NCBI GenBank assembly: GCA_037039925.1
Contig: JAXRKP010000576.1
Location: 149,095 to 213,094, forward strand
Direction: 5' to 3'
Origin: Doris montereyensis
Taxonomy: Eukaryota > Mollusca > Gastropoda > Nudibranchia > Dorididae
DNA length: 64,000 nucleotides
Shown here: positions 1 through 14,039 of the stretch, one piece after another
Layout of the letters: the number at the start of each line of letters is the position of its first letter
Position numbering within the stretch: position 1 is the stretch's first letter
Notes under the pieces: model-generated
What the model was told of the DNA's origin: nothing
Databases searched by the model: none
What the model saw: the letters and a program-made list of their open reading frames with translations, nothing else
Translations under genes and position numbers: made by a program

Positions 1-125
1 ATGACATTTCCTGTTATTTTATAGTTACCGTCAGATATTAAAGAATATTGCCCATCATTCATTGAAAGGTGTGCAGACTTTTAAATTGTTTTGTACAGAG
101 TACATTTTTGTGAACAAGAAGGACA

Positions 126-1340
126 ATGTTACTCAGTACACCATGGGTTATCTTTTGCTCCTGTGCCCTGCTATTGACGCTTTGTGCCATCCCAAGCTGC
201 CGTGTTGGCCTGACCACAGAACACTAAAACAGTTTTCTGTGGGCGTGACCAACCCCGTCCTCTCTTCCGCCGAGTACTCAGTGACCGTGACCTTTGACGC
301 CGACCCGGCGGCCACCAACTACACGGCCTCCTTCATGCAGACCTTATTCCCCAACAACCGCTACATGGAGGGCCCTTACAACGACAGCCGCATTTCGCTA
401 ACCTACGACCGGGCCCAGCCGGGGTACATCTACACGGTGCAGCTGTACGAGAACACGACGGACGTGATTGACATAGTCTACAATGGCACCATCGCCCACT
501 GTTCCACTGCCGCCTGTGAATGTTAGAATGACGGATAGAGGCATCGGCTTCTTATTCATAGAATGGGATTATCAGGTGCCCTACTCATCATACGAGATTT
601 CGCGCATAAAAGACATGTCATCAGAGCAAATTGTAAGTGGCACAGCAGACACATTTTTCAACTTAACCAACCTTGATCCTGGATTGTCATTTCTTCATAT
701 TCTGGAGGATCAACAAAAGGCAACATATCTCAGTCAACATCAAATTTTACGTTACCTGCCAAGCCGGTCAACCTCACAGCCGAGGTACTTAACACTTCCC
801 ACATCTCACTGACCTGGGAAGATGAACTCGATTCACATCAAAACTCGTACCAGGCCCAGTACTACATACAGGATGACAGTAACGTGCAGAATGTGGATTG
901 CACCGCCTCGCCTTGTACGTTTGCACCAGGACAACCTGCTGGGAAAGTTGTCACTGTCAGGGTTTATTCTGTAAACAATGGTTTGTTAAGTGATGCAACA
1001 GAGATAAGTTGTTCCACAGAGCCGGGCAGCTACACACGGAGTTCGCTCCCTTACAAACACGTGGAAGCCCCCAAGCACCTCTGTGGTATCGTCCTGCGTC
1101 GTCATGGTCACCAACATCTGGGACAACCAGACCAAAACGTACAATGTCAAGGCTCAAATAGATAGCACGTCACTGACACATATAGCTGACTAGCTCCGTG
1201 GTGGAACTGCGTACCTGGTTTCCGTTGCAGCAAGGACACAGTTTGCCACTGGGAAAGGGGCCATTGACGTTTTTTATCATGGAAACAGAGAGAATGATAA
1301 GGAAATACTTAAATCAGTATACAATGCTGATGCAAAGTGA
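126..1340 (+). pseudogene. Frame-broken FN3-repeat cell-surface protein, likely retrocopy
   Basis: The ATG at 126 opens a classic signal peptide (MLLSTPWVIFCSCALLLTLC). After it come about four fibronectin type III-like units, seen as conserved strands such as ISLTW, FLFIEWDY, KPVNLTAEV, VVTVRVYSVNN and GGTAYLVSVAA, with many N-glycosylation sites. The reading frame must change near 230, 495, 690 and 1068, and an in-frame TAG lies at 1191; the last frame ends at TGA 1338. No intron interrupts 1.2 kb of tandem FN3 units, which in receptor phosphatases and adhesion receptors are normally split. That suggests a retrocopy or degenerate copy. The other exons of this window carry similar one-base frame breaks, so some of these may be consensus errors. 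No transmembrane or kinase/phosphatase part follows. I cannot name the parent gene; a receptor tyrosine phosphatase-like ectodomain is the closest match by style. Confidence 0.6.
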
Positions 1341-1545
1341 CAGCTCCAACAGGCCACATACAGATTTCACATGCAGCCTCTGCAACAGAGGCTGTCACTC
1401 CTGCATCGGCCTGTACAGCCACAAGCGCCGGTGCTTCAGCCAAACAGACGATGATGCTACCCATGGTCAGCCCTGACCGACGGAGGCCTATAAAATACAA
1501 TTTAATTCGACAATTAAAAATTATTCTTTCTTCTTCTCCTTTAGT
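1341..1545 (+). mobile_element. 3' end of a non-LTR retrotransposon (C2HC finger)
   Basis: The frame from about 1354 to 1476 encodes DFTCSLCNRGCHSCIGLYSH followed by KRRC. This C-x2-C...H-x4-C finger with an 'IGLYSH' core is characteristic of the extreme C-terminus of LINE reverse-transcriptase polyproteins in invertebrates. The stop is followed by an A/T-rich tail. Only the last roughly 45 codons survive. It directly abuts the FN3 copy, as expected if LINE machinery made or captured that copy, although that link is inference. Confidence 0.6.
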
Positions 1546-1667
1546 TCATTTTCTTTCGTTAAAAAGAAAACATGACAGAAGACATTATATGTATTACTTT
1601 TAACGACCTTCTAGGAAGAGAAAATCCTATAGAGAATAATAGTATCCAATATCAGTAAGATACCAGA

Positions 1668-2000
1668 TGATTTGATTTGAAGTAATTTGATTTGGCTTTA
1701 CCCACATCCACAACTAAGAATAAGATGATCTCGAGGGTTTTGATATGATTTTTAACTTTTCCCGAACTGCCCTGTAATTAGCCAAGGGATCTTTAATGTG
1801 TACAATGTTGTGATCTGCATACGGTACCTCTTTGTTATCGTCAGTCTCAGATGGGACTAGGTGTCGATCCATCTACATGGACCGGGGGGTAGATGTTATT
1901 CAAACAACAAAACTCGAAAAAACATGTTCAGCCTTTGAGTTGAGAGGCCGGCACCTTGCTTCTGGACTACTCGGTCCCCTCCCATATTGTTTCATATTAT
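1668..2000 (-). repeat. tRNA-headed SINE, family B, copy 1
   Basis: This copy reads, in reverse, a family seen at least six times in the window. It has a tRNA-like head (B-box-like GGTTCAAGCCCC in good copies), a body containing CCCTTGGCTGTTTACAGGGC and GTCGATCCA-type segments, and a 3' tail of AAATC units after 'GTTGTGGATGTGGGT'. Its head end, near 1925-1985, is diverged. Confidence 0.7.
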
Positions 2001-2194
2001 AAGATACCAAATTCACATCGCTGAAAATAAAAATACATTCTAGATCTATTATTTTTAAAAGAGGATAGCTAACCACGCTGAGTGTAAGAGATATTTTAAA
2101 GGTATGTTTGTAGGCAGTAAAACTTCATAATTATCGGTACCAAGTCGACCAGAAATCATCTTCTATGATAAAACCAGCATGCTCATTTGAATTC

Positions 2195-2310
2195 ATCTTC
2201 TCATCTTCTTCCTCCTCTTTATCATCACCACCATTATCATTATCATTCTTATCCTTATTGATATCCCCATTATCATCATCATCATCACCATTATCATCAT
2301 CATTAGGGGG
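2195..2310. repeat. ATC/CAT-rich microsatellite
   Basis: Imperfect (ATC)n with interruptions. It gives a spurious Asp-rich reading frame on the minus strand. A similar GAT-rich array lies at 2640-2810. Confidence 0.8.
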
Positions 2311-2311
2311 A

Positions 2312-2640
2312 TTGTAGTCCTGAGGCAAGGTGTCACTAGTGTCAGCCAGCCAAAAGGCCGTGGGTTCAAGCCCCGACAGTTAGAAAATTTACTAGTTTAA
2401 AAAAAAAAAGTAAAACCTACAACCCGTGTATATTCCAGGTAGGTGTACCAACACCTATTCTCACCGGAGATGGACGATAAAAAGGAGGTCCCATGTGCAT
2501 ATCAGAACACTATGTTCACGTTAAATATCCCTTGGCTGTTGACAGGGCAGTACGGGCAAAATTAAGAAACCATGCACCTCCTCCCCCCCCACATATCACT
2601 TCAGTTGTGGATGTGGGTAAAATCAAATCAAATCATCATC
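2312..2640 (+). repeat. tRNA-headed SINE, family B, copy 2
   Basis: The head (GTAGTCCTGAGGCAAGGTGT ... GTGGGTTCAAGCCCC) is followed by the CCCTTGGCTGTTGACAGGGC body and a GGGTAAAATCAAATCAAATC tail. It is oriented opposite to copy 1, and the two are separated by about 300 bp that include the ATC array. Confidence 0.75.
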
Positions 2641-2810
2641 GCCAAGAACATCATCATAATATGTTTGGTAATAATAAAAATGATGATGATCATTATTATG
2701 ACCCTAACTATGATGGTAATGATGCTGAAGATGCTGAGGATGAGAATGATGTCGCTGATGATGATGATGTTGACTTTTGTGATGTAGGTGATGATGATAA
2801 TAATAATACA
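2640..2810. repeat. GAT-rich microsatellite
   Basis: Imperfect GAT/AAT triplets directly after the SINE tail. The Asp/Asn-rich frame across it is low-complexity and not supported as a gene. Confidence 0.75.
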
Positions 2811-3267
2811 CGCAGTACAAATTCATTGGCTAATGGGAAATTCCAAAGAGGAACATGAGTCAATAAAAGGTGCCAAGAAGTAACATACATAGCCTATTAC
2901 ATACAAACGACTTGAGATTTTGATAACTTGGATGGCATCAGCTAGTCCTAACTGGCATTTTTTGAAATTTCAGATAAGTTGTTTACTCTCTTCCCTTATT
3001 GCATCGATAAATTTGTAATTTATATACATTTCGCACCTTCAGTGTAAATGTTCGTCTTGATTGATACTTCCTTTCATTCGTTCTCTATCATTTCTTCTTT
3101 CTAGACCCAGTGAGATATATATATAGTCTTACATTTATCCTATCATTTCTTCTTTCTAGACCCAGTGAGATATAGATCTAGTCTTACATTATATCCTATT
3201 TTTTCGTTCTTGTTTCCCATACTCACACGTCTCTCTCTCCTTTCTTTCTTCCCTGCCTGTTTTCTTT

Positions 3268-3412
<145 letters not shown>

Positions 3413-3660
3413 TTCTCTATTTCTCTCTATCTCCTTCTCAACTTTTATTACTTACTTATTTTCATATTTTTATTTCATTCTAGATATAGATCTGAACCTT
3501 CCACTCTCGCTCTTTCTTCACACTCCCCTCTGCTACGTTTCTTAACATCACTGTCTTTTTTTTTTTTCTTTCTTTCTCCTTTATGTTTTTCTTCTGACAT
3601 CACATTGTGTGATGCCGGAGGTATTACTTAGATCTAGATTCTAAATATTTCTCGTTTGTT

Positions 3661-3692
3661 GTCTGACGAAGGGTTATACCCGAAACGTCAGG
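3661..3692 (+). ncRNA. Hammerhead-ribozyme-like motif
   Basis: CTGACGA (3663-3669) and GAAAC (3682-3686) match the two invariant hammerhead boxes CUGANGA and GAAA. Between them is a GGG/CCC stem with a short loop, and CGTC follows immediately. Compact hammerheads with a minimal helix III of this style are known from Penelope-like retroelements. No PLE coding sequence is visible nearby, and the CTGACG/CGTCAG arms could form a simple hairpin instead, so this is a candidate only. Confidence 0.4.
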
Positions 3693-4254
3693 TGTTTGTT
3701 CTGTCTTTATTAGTGGAGTTGTCACTTATTGTTATATTTCGCCTACATACAAACGACAATGATAAGAACAGAATCCAGTGTCATCCTCACAATATAACAA
3801 AGCTCATTTAATTTCTTTTAGAGTGGACCAAATTTAAAATTTGTAATAATTTTTAAGGTCTAGAACTATTATGAGATCATCTATAATCACACTAAGACTT
3901 ATAGACGATCGTTCATATCATTTATCTTGATTTTTTGCACACTATTAGTGCACAAATAAGTCAGAAAATGGGAAAATTCCGTTTTGTGTCCTATAGGCTA
4001 CAGGTTTATGAAATGAGGCTAGTAAAGTGTGGTGATTCTGCTGAGAAATAAAATGACGTCACAAGGAGACCGACGTCAGCAGGTGTGGTGCACTTTGCTA
4101 GCGACAGCAAGTCAAAGAAAACAAATCAGCCACTTTAAGAAAAATCCTAAGGGTAAGATTTTGACTTGCTCTATGTTCTTATTTCATGTTCATTCGTCTG
4201 TCGATTTTTAGCTTCAGGAAGGACTCACACAATCCCCTTACTGGTACCTCCTTT

Positions 4255-4660
4255 TTTATATATGGATCTAGCCTTGATCCAGAGTCTAAAACCAATCTAG
4301 ATCTACGACGTAGCCTAGATTAGATCTAGATTAGGTCTAAAGCTAGGCTAGATCTAGAATCTAGATTTAGAAACTGAAGCTAGAGAGCGTAAGAGTTCAA
4401 TCTCATCGTTACGGTAGCCTAGAATTTTATTTAGAATACGATAGGTACTTTACCGTACTTCTCTCTGATCCGTAATTGCTGTACTGTGGTATCGTATGTG
4501 AAATCTATGAAATTAGATTTAACTAGATTTAGAATTTATAATCTAGAGCTAGATCTAGAAGCTAGATCTAGATTATAGATCTCTTATAAAATCTAGACTA
4601 GAGATTTAGGCCCCATAGATAGAGCTAGATATTACCGGTATATCTAGATCTAGTCTAGAT
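4255..4660. repeat. TCTAGATC-rich low-complexity patch
   Basis: Dense, irregular runs of CTAGATCTAG-type palindromic hexamers (TCTAGA, AGATCT). Further patches occur near 5150-5265, 6610-6655, 11635-11720, 17580-17640, 21795-21825 and 27080-27320. There is no fixed period and no coding potential. Confidence 0.7.
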
Positions 4661-5480
4661 CTGGATTGAAATACAAGACTAAATATAAACGTGGATTCTA
4701 TAATATTTAATAAGGATGTAAAGTGTGTGTCGTGTGAATGAGAGATGTGGGCAAAACTGCAGCTTACCGGACACTACAGTCAAGTTGGTAGATTTACAGC
4801 CTATTATTATGGCTTTTTTACTTTTCTTGAGTAACTCTTACCCAGTCCATAACCCTAAACTCTTAACCCTTTTTTTGTAGGTTTCACATGTTTGTCCGAT
4901 AAACTACAGTTGAATCGGAGTGAGTCTATTTTTCGTGAGTGAACGGCCATCATGCAAGTTGCCCCATTACCAGCCCATTACAGATCTAGAGCTAGATAGA
5001 TTAGTTTTATGTGGTCATTTCTTGGAAAAGCAACCGGGAAATTTCACTTCTAAATTTAGACCCCCCTACTCCCCCTCCACACCCGCCAAATGTTTCCTAC
5101 CCTTTCTTGTAACCTTTTTATTATAAGTATAAGTATTGTCACATTATCATATATACCTAGATCTAAATTTAGATCTAGATCTATAAGATGACTCTGTATT
5201 ACGACGAGTGTTCAAATTCAATGTAGATCTAGATTTAAATTCTATTTAATCTAAATCTAACACATAAAAAGGCACATAAATGATAAGCTGTCGCGACAGA
5301 CGGCCGTAGCTCCACATAATGGTATTTAGTAATTTACTATCACTCCTACTCCCACACCCTGATACACTAATAGAGGCCAAACCAACGTATTTCTGGCTGC
5401 TGAACACAAATCTGGTCATCAAAATCGTCGCAACATAATGTTTTTAGTAAAAGAACAACCGCAAAAGACATTATATATAA

Positions 5481-6450
5481 GAAATCAAAAGGTTTGTAAA
5501 ATGGTGTAATGACAATTATTTACATCTTAATGTTAACAAAACAAAAGAAATGATTTTTGATTTTAGGAAGACAAATAACATCCATAATGATATTGTTATA
5601 AAAGATGAAACAGTTGAGAAAGTTAATGAATATATAATTAACAACTTGGCATATTTTTTTACGAGAGGCTAGAATGGCAAAAACAATCAAATAAAGTTTT
5701 AAAGAACGTGAACAAAAGAATGTATTGTATGAGGAAGCTTTATGTTTCCAATCGATAACACCCTAATAAGACTTTTCCATCAAGCTTGCATAAAGAGTAT
5801 TATTATTTTTAGTATAACTGCATGGGAAGGAAATACAAGAGATAGAGAAAAGAAGAAATTTAATAGGACACTGAAACACATAGGGAAACTCATAAATGGT
5901 GTAGAACCGGATAACTTTGAGGATCTGTATAAGATTCAATGCAAAATTAAACTCAGGAGTATACTTAAAGACAACACCCACCCTCTTTTCCCCATACCCA
6001 AAACAAGTAGTAGAAGCGGTCGACTTATACATTTAAAATCCCGCACTGAGAGATATTTTAGATCCTTTCTTCCAAGCGCCATACGAAAGTTTGACCATAC
6101 CTTAGTTTGAAAGCACAATGACGTTTTCCTCACAATGTTTAAGAAATGTAAATTGATAGATAGTGAATGCATGATTCATGATAAATTTATGAATGTGTAT
6201 GAAGCTAAACTGATTTGTCTATAATTATTCTATCTTTTTAAATTATTATTTTTATGTATATTGTTTCACCGCACTATTTATTTACCCACCTTTGAATTTT
6301 TGTATACTTCTCTTAAAACCTAAACATTTAATGATTAACTAAGTTAAATTTGTTTTTAATTTGAATTGATGTATTCTTTTATTTTTCAAACGGAAATTGT
6401 GATAACATAAGTATAATTTCCTTTTTAAAAAAGATAAATAAAGATGATGG
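5481..6450 (+). mobile_element. Decayed non-LTR retrotransposon, RT C-terminal part
   Basis: From 5481 the frame reads FVKWCNDNYLHLNVNKTKEM then IFDFRKTN, the conserved post-catalytic segment of jockey/CR1-type reverse transcriptases. A shifted frame from 5742 to 6110 continues with LIRLFHQACIKSIIIFSITA and later SGRLIHLKSRTERYFRSFLP, the usual C-terminal stretch of such elements. Stops and frame changes lie between 5675 and 5745. The 3' end carries AATAAAGATGATGG near 6435-6450, typical of a LINE tail. It is non-functional and lacks the endonuclease and RT catalytic core. Confidence 0.75.
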
Positions 6451-6459
6451 AAATGGAAA

Positions 6460-8639
6460 TCTAGATCCATATCATCAAGATTAGATCCTCTGACATCGCA
6501 CCCTAACAGCTGTGTTGGTCACAGAGCTAGGACACCGGATGCGCGTATGACTAAAAGTTACCATTATCAACAAAAAATCAAAATGGTGGCTTCGATTGTA
6601 CATAGATATAATTATATCTAGATCTAGATTTACATCTTGATCTAGATCTAGTTATGAGGGAAAAATGGCAAAATTTTCACCGCCCACCAGCCTCCCTACC
6701 CCACCCCTCCCGCTCCCATCCAAGGCAAGGTTAGGTCCCTCTGACGATTGAAATGACATTACTACACAATACGTGTTGACCTAAGCACACATCGAGTTGA
6801 TTAAGATACTGGCAATAATATAATTCCTAATAAAAGCATCAATATTTAAAACATTAATGATTTAGTGATGTTACACTGTTAGATTTGTTATAGTTATAGT
6901 TAAACGTGTTATCAGTACGCGAAAGGAGTGTTAATTGGTTAGCCTAATATGTTTATCTTTATCCAGAAATGTATTTCTGTATCCGCCTATAGCGCGTTCA
7001 CACTAAACGTTCGTTCACATTCGACGTCGATCGAGTTCGTTCGTGTGTCTGTTAGTGGTAAATCAAGTAGTTGATAGGTTTTACTACTTTTACCGCCCCG
7101 CCGCCGTTATATTTCGACTCCACTCATGTGGTCGCTCAAGGCCTCCGCTGCCCGCCCCGCCGCTCGATGCACTAACACGGCGATGACAGGGTGGCCCAAA
7201 GCCCCATTTTCATTTTCCGGCGTGTGTATGTAAATAACGTATCGAACAAAATAGATCTAGATCTTCGCTTTCTTCATTCTTTTTCTCAATTTTTGAATTC
7301 ATATTTTCTTTCATGCATTTATTCTTTCCACAGCGAAACGTCAGCTTTTGCGTCCACGTCGAATGTGATGATAGACATTAATCGCACAAAAGAGCACGAA
7401 TATAAAGTTATATAATCAGAATACAATTTGAATGTAGTGGGTTCCAAAAAGAACATGCTTGAGCATGTGCGTGCGCGCTCGCGTGAGTGTGATTAAAGAT
7501 GGAGCGGGCGGGGGGGGGGGGAGACAGGAACAGAGAGAGATACAGACACAGAGACCTACACAGACAGAGACAGGGAGAAAGAGGTTAACCTTATAAGTTT
7601 ATTACGAATAAAGCACCTTAAAGAACGCAACTACTTGTTTTATAACACTAATAATGTTGACCAAATTGTAAGTTCTCACAGCCTAGATTAATTAATTTGT
7701 TACAGTAAGGATGATGGTTAAAGTGGAAATTTGAATCTAGAATTTTAACATACAAATGCATGATATTTTGTGTTTTACGAAAGATCCTAGTTTAGGATCT
7801 TTGGTTTTACTATGAAATCATACTACGGACAGCACGAGATCGTTGCAGACATATGGTTGAGTGATTGGACTTTGGCTTACAATAACGATATGTTACATGT
7901 GTACACGCCTAAACCTTTACAAATGATGAGCATTGTTACGCCTTTATCGTACTTTGGATATCCGTATGCTCCCATTAAATGTATGGATCGAAGGGATTCA
8001 GGTATGGCTGTTGCCATATCTGCAGCTCTCATTGAGCTTTCATAATCCGTTTCTTTCGCTATTCGCTTTCCTCAGAAAGGTATGACATTAGACTTTTTAA
8101 AAGAAAATAGAAAAAAAGCCCTTTTCAATCCCTGGGCGTATGAATTGTGTGGCCAGGCAACATGTTTTTGTGCCAAAATCAGATAAATGGTTTAAAGTTT
8201 GGCAGCTATCGTTTCTTCGTTTTTTATGGGTGATTTTTTTTGCTGTTTTTAGTTTGATCCAATCGTAAAATTCATATTAAAACGCTAATTAATTTTTAAA
8301 ACTTCGTTTCTGTTTGAACGATAGTGACAGATGGCTCACTGAAAGCTTGCGAGAGTACAAAACCCTTAAAACGTTTGTTTAAATAATATTATAATATAAG
8401 TCATACAAAGTTTTTTTTTCACACGTACATGAAAGTGCATTTTCACTGCATATGGTGATCGGTGAAAGTTTCAATGAAACAAACAAAGCTCATGATATGC
8501 TTTTTCTTGTCACTCTTTCAGATGGTTTTGATATTTCTGTTTCCTTTCTAGATTCTATATCTCCGCCTTTTTAAAAATCATTACGTAATAAAATAATTGG
8601 TGAAGAAGGTAAATCTAAGTTACCGAAATCTCATCTACC

Positions 8640-8640
<1 letters not shown>
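6460..8640. other. Non-coding stretch, no gene recognised
   Basis: A/T-rich unique sequence with one TCTAGATC patch and a short GA/CA-rich part at 7500-7585. Open frames at 7191-7415 and 7812-8045 show no recognisable family, no repeats and no splice context. Confidence 0.5.
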
Positions 8641-9133
<493 letters not shown>

Positions 9134-9313
9134 AAAGACAAACAATGAGGCAAGCGGCATGTCGGAAGTGAAGGTAATGATACAAGATAATATGAAAGCC
9201 CCATAGGAACAAAGACGAGACATACAAGGAATAGACAGAAAAAAAATCCTGGCCAGCACTATTCCTTGTATTTGTCTCGTCTTTGTTCCTATGGGGCTTT
9301 CATGTTATCTTGT
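9134..9313. repeat. Foldback of SINE-E-like sequence
   Basis: About 63 bp at 9172-9232 (AAGGTAATGATACAAGATAA ... CAAGGAATA) is followed, after roughly 25 bp, by its near-perfect reverse complement at 9260-9320. The left arm with its upstream flank (AGGCAAGCGGCATGTCGGAA) matches the element at 38098-38320, so this is an inverted, partial double copy of that repeat. Confidence 0.8.
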
Positions 9314-9319
9314 GTCATT

Positions 9320-9470
9320 ACCTTTACTACTACTATTAGTACTACTGCTACTACTACTGCTACTACTGCTACTACATGTACTAACATTGCTACTCCTACC
9401 GCTTCATGTACAACTACTTCTGCTGATGTTTCTGTTACTACTACTAACTGCAAATACTACTATTAATAGA
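9320..9470. repeat. Degenerate ACT-triplet array
   Basis: Imperfect continuation of the CTA array on the far side of the foldback, in the same strand orientation. Confidence 0.7.
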
Positions 9471-10109
9471 CAGATATATTGTTCCTTTTTGCGATTTTTT
9501 TCTGCGGGTACATTGTCACAAATATGTTTTTCTTGGGTTCTTTTAACACGTTTTCTTTACGCTGTTAGCCACATTTTCTCCCAATTAAATCGGTTGTTTT
9601 GTCTTTTAATTATGCCGTCAATTCATCGTCCTCCTCGTTATTACCATCATTATTGAAATTGTCGCGGTTCCTGTTATCAATACTGTAAAATAATATATTG
9701 TACCAAGGTAAGCGGGTAGGATAATTTGGCACCATAAATAATCTAAATGAGCAAATATGGCCAATAATTTGGCGTCTCATCTGCAATAAATCTGCTAAAC
9801 CCGTATTCCAACATGTGTTTCATAGGCCCATTCTCAGTTAGACGAACCGGTATTAGTATCGAGCCTTTGCATGAGTTCGATAATCATGACAACGCTGACA
9901 CGTATTGTTACACCTTTGCATGGCTTGTTGCCTACTTTACAAGTTTTGTACATCAATGGCGAGGTCATGTGGAAAAAATAACGAAAGACCATTGTTTTGA
10001 AGTTTCAAAGAATAAAATAACTTCTTATACGTATTTGTAGTCCACGTGTGTGGGTGTGCGTTTGTGTTTTGTATGTAAATATGTCTGTGTGTAAATGGGA
10101 ATATAGTAA

Positions 10110-10715
<606 letters not shown>

Positions 10716-10739
10716 AGCCAAGTCGGAATAATAGCTTAA

Positions 10740-13700
10740 TCTATTGTGAAATAATTGACTTGAAGCCTTAAGCTTGGAATCTCAAAGATGCGGTATAATA
10801 AATTGACGGTACACAGTACATTCATCTATGTGGAAAAACAACAAACTTTATTGCCAGACAATTATTTCTATAACTCAGACTTAAACAAATTCGTCATATT
10901 TGTTAGTACATTTAATATGGTATTTTACGTCTAATGTTGACATTGATTGATGTGGAACATCTTTGTGTGCTTTAATGCATAATGGAGTATATGCATAATA
11001 ATATGAAAGGGGCTGCATTTCTAGGATTTTTCTGTGAGAATATTTATATTAGTGTTCCTGCATGTCTAAGATTTATGTACAAGTAATATCTACAAGGATT
11101 GAAATTACAGTATCATACCGAAATAGGCTACCATCAGTTGAGATTGTTCTCCATTTTATCAATATTTGCCACACGATACAGTAGTCGAGTACCACATAGA
11201 GCCATTATCACCCAGTTACTCTAACGTGGGCCAAGCCAAGCACGCTTACGCAGAGGTGTGTTGCCATTTTCCTTGTTCGCTTTTTACGTATATTTTGATC
11301 TAATTTTTCAATGAGTTTGTGTACCACAGCTCTTTTGATTGATATGGATTTATTTGTCTAGAAATTAGATGTCTATGAATATTATGCTGAAGTGTAGATC
11401 TATAGCTCTAGAAATCTAAGTTTCGAGCTCTGACAAATGGCTTCGAGGCTGACTAGAATAGCTAGCTGTCTTGGTTTGGGCTTGGTTGATCTCATATAGA
11501 GTCTATTAGGCCTAAGTACCAAGTTGTAGAAACGTGAGATCCGAGTGGTATAGAAAATGATATCAAGGAGGCTAATTCACAACTTGTTGCAAATGATAAC
11601 ATTCTAAAGGCAAACGACTTATTAAAGTAGAGCTAGATTCTAGATTCCACCCAACTAGATCTAGACTAGACCTAGATTCTAGATCTTCTATTCTACTACT
11701 AGTCTAGAAGATCTAATCACCCCCCCCCCCAAATTGAATGAATGTGCATGGTGCAAATAGTGGATTCGCATTCCTCTCCCATTTTCAAGGAGGGTAAGAG
11801 GAAAAGAAATATCATTTATTGGAAAAGTATATTTGGCTCGTCAGAGTGGATTCCTCCTTTTTTTTTTTATACCAATCCCCCAAAGAATGTGAGTAAAGAT
11901 AACTAAGCGCTGCACTAAAATTCACTCACTTTGCTCTCAGCAGTCTGCTGTGTGACTACCATACACCCATTTGGGTACACAAAGTTTTGCAGAGATGTGT
12001 TCACAGATTTCTAAAAATGGATCTTGAAGTATTGATGCCGAATCTACTGTCGCCTCCTCTCCTTTCCTCCATTCCTTTCCTTGAAAAGGGGAAAGGGAAA
12101 GAAGATGAAAGCGAACTCACTCTGTTTTCACCGTTAGATTTTAACTTTATGTTTAGAAATGTATATTTTACTCAAGAAGCACATGTGGTGTTACTGGAAG
12201 TGAACTCCTTAGGGGTTTCTCCAGCCATTTGCATGAAAAAAAAACAAGTGTGCAAGGTAGGCCTGTGTGCTACTCGAGTCAGTACTCGATACCAACGAAT
12301 ACAAGGCTTTGAGGACGGGTTCGAACACTCGGAAGACATGCATCATGGTTAAGGCCTGCTTTCGCGTCAGTCCAACATTAGTCATATTTGCTGGCTAGAC
12401 ATCTTAGGAAGTAATTGATGTTCACACATTGAAGGTGCTGGATTTGTAATTGATCTCTGTTTCTCTGCTGTGGCTGAGAATGGGAGTGATGAGGGGGGTG
12501 GTGGCTGGTGAGGACACTCGTATGTGTTATGAGGGTGTGGACCAGGAGTGTTGGCCGATGTGGTGAAGGAGGCCAGGGGTATTGCATTTCTTGCAGGTGT
12601 CCACACTGGGTCGGGAAAATGTCGGGATTTTCTACATCGCGTAAAGTTTGGGGAAAATTAGTCTTGAAAAAAATAATACTCTTGACTTATGCGAGCGTGT
12701 CCGGAAAATTACAATGAATGCATACTGCTTTTTTGGTGTGTGCTTGGAGCCTCATCTTAATCGCGAACGACAGTGCGGCCCTTGACCCGCCAGGGGAACC
12801 TACTCCATGCAACCCATTGAGGGGAAGCTTCTACAACTTGTCATTTCTTAGTTAATTCAGAGATGGGGATTTTCAGACGAGACTTCCAATATTTTTTACA
12901 TCGCCGCAAGGGAGTCGATATTTCAGGGGAAAATGACGCGTCACCCGTCTTTTATTGCAGGCAAGGCCTGAGCCGACACCGTTTCCACCGGACCGACCTC
13001 TTATCTTTTGTCTACAGGCCTAAATAGCCATCAGCGATTATTGTAACCCGTATGGGACAGGGATGGTGATTTCCATTTTTTTCTCGCACAGAGGAGTTCC
13101 TCCGTGTTTTTGTCTCAGTTTTATACACGCATAAGCACTAGCCGTCCGGGAAAACATGAGGTCTAGGTCTAATTAGGATGGATGTCTCAAACAGAGAGAG
13201 AGAGTTGTTACAGTATTTTTATCGCCGTTTAATGAGAGAGAGACAGAGAGAGAGTAAAATTAGTAATCCTGGTGTGGTAAACCTAGTAATAGTAGTAGTG
13301 GTACTGGTAGAAGGAGTAGTACATCTACATACCTTTAACATTCGAAGATGACAGCATTGATTGAGTTGGTAGGAGTATCACTCATGCTGCATAGGTTTTC
13401 AAGGGTGGTAGAGGCATGGTCATCCTCTTCTGTCAAAATAGCTTGTGTGTCATGCTGTTGGCGGCATGATTGTTAACTCATTAGTGTGCAGATTCCCCGA
13501 CCGGAGACACTGACCTAGATTCAATTTCCTGACAACCAGATCGCCGTGATGTGTTTACATTTTCTAAGCTTCCTGTGTGCTTCTGATGGGTGGCGTTAGG
13601 AAAAGGATTCTTCTCTCTCTGTGTCACCATTGTAGCAGTCCATTACAACAAAGTTGAGAATTAAAAAAAACGAAAGCAGAAAACACAGAAAAAATGTAGA

Positions 13701-14035
13701 CGATTGAGCAAAACGATGAAATGTGTGTTTAAGCAAAGGCAGTACAGTAGCTGAAAATACCATCAATGATGGGCTTCGTGAAAATGGCATAGTACACCAG
13801 GATTATGACCTTTAGTGTCAGAAATAGGCTTAAATAGACCAATCAGTTTTCTAGAAATAATAGCACTTAAAATAAATAACAAAAATAGGTTTGCCGAGCC
13901 AATCTGATCATTGAAAGAGGTGTTACCCACGGCCGGGTTTGGTTTCGTTGAACAATGGTAAGCAGTTAGAAGGTGGCCGGGATAAACATGGCATGCTGTC
14001 TAGCGTGCAGCCGGTTTCGGCCGAGTTAAACCTTC
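10740..14035. other. Non-coding stretch upstream of MTHFSD
   Basis: No exon is supported. The open frame at 11987-12352 has no family features. Small simple repeats include poly-C at about 11720, GA runs at 13190-13255 and AGT triplets at 13285-13320. Confidence 0.5.
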
Positions 14036-14039
14036 ATGA

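Noticed and set aside
7812..8045. 77-codon frame (MKSYYGQHEIVADIW...)
   Set aside because: Reads somewhat protein-like but matches no family I recognise and has no exon context; left as chance.
11987..12352. 121-codon + strand frame upstream of MTHFSD
   Set aside because: No domain, no splice partner in frame, composition like the surrounding non-coding DNA.
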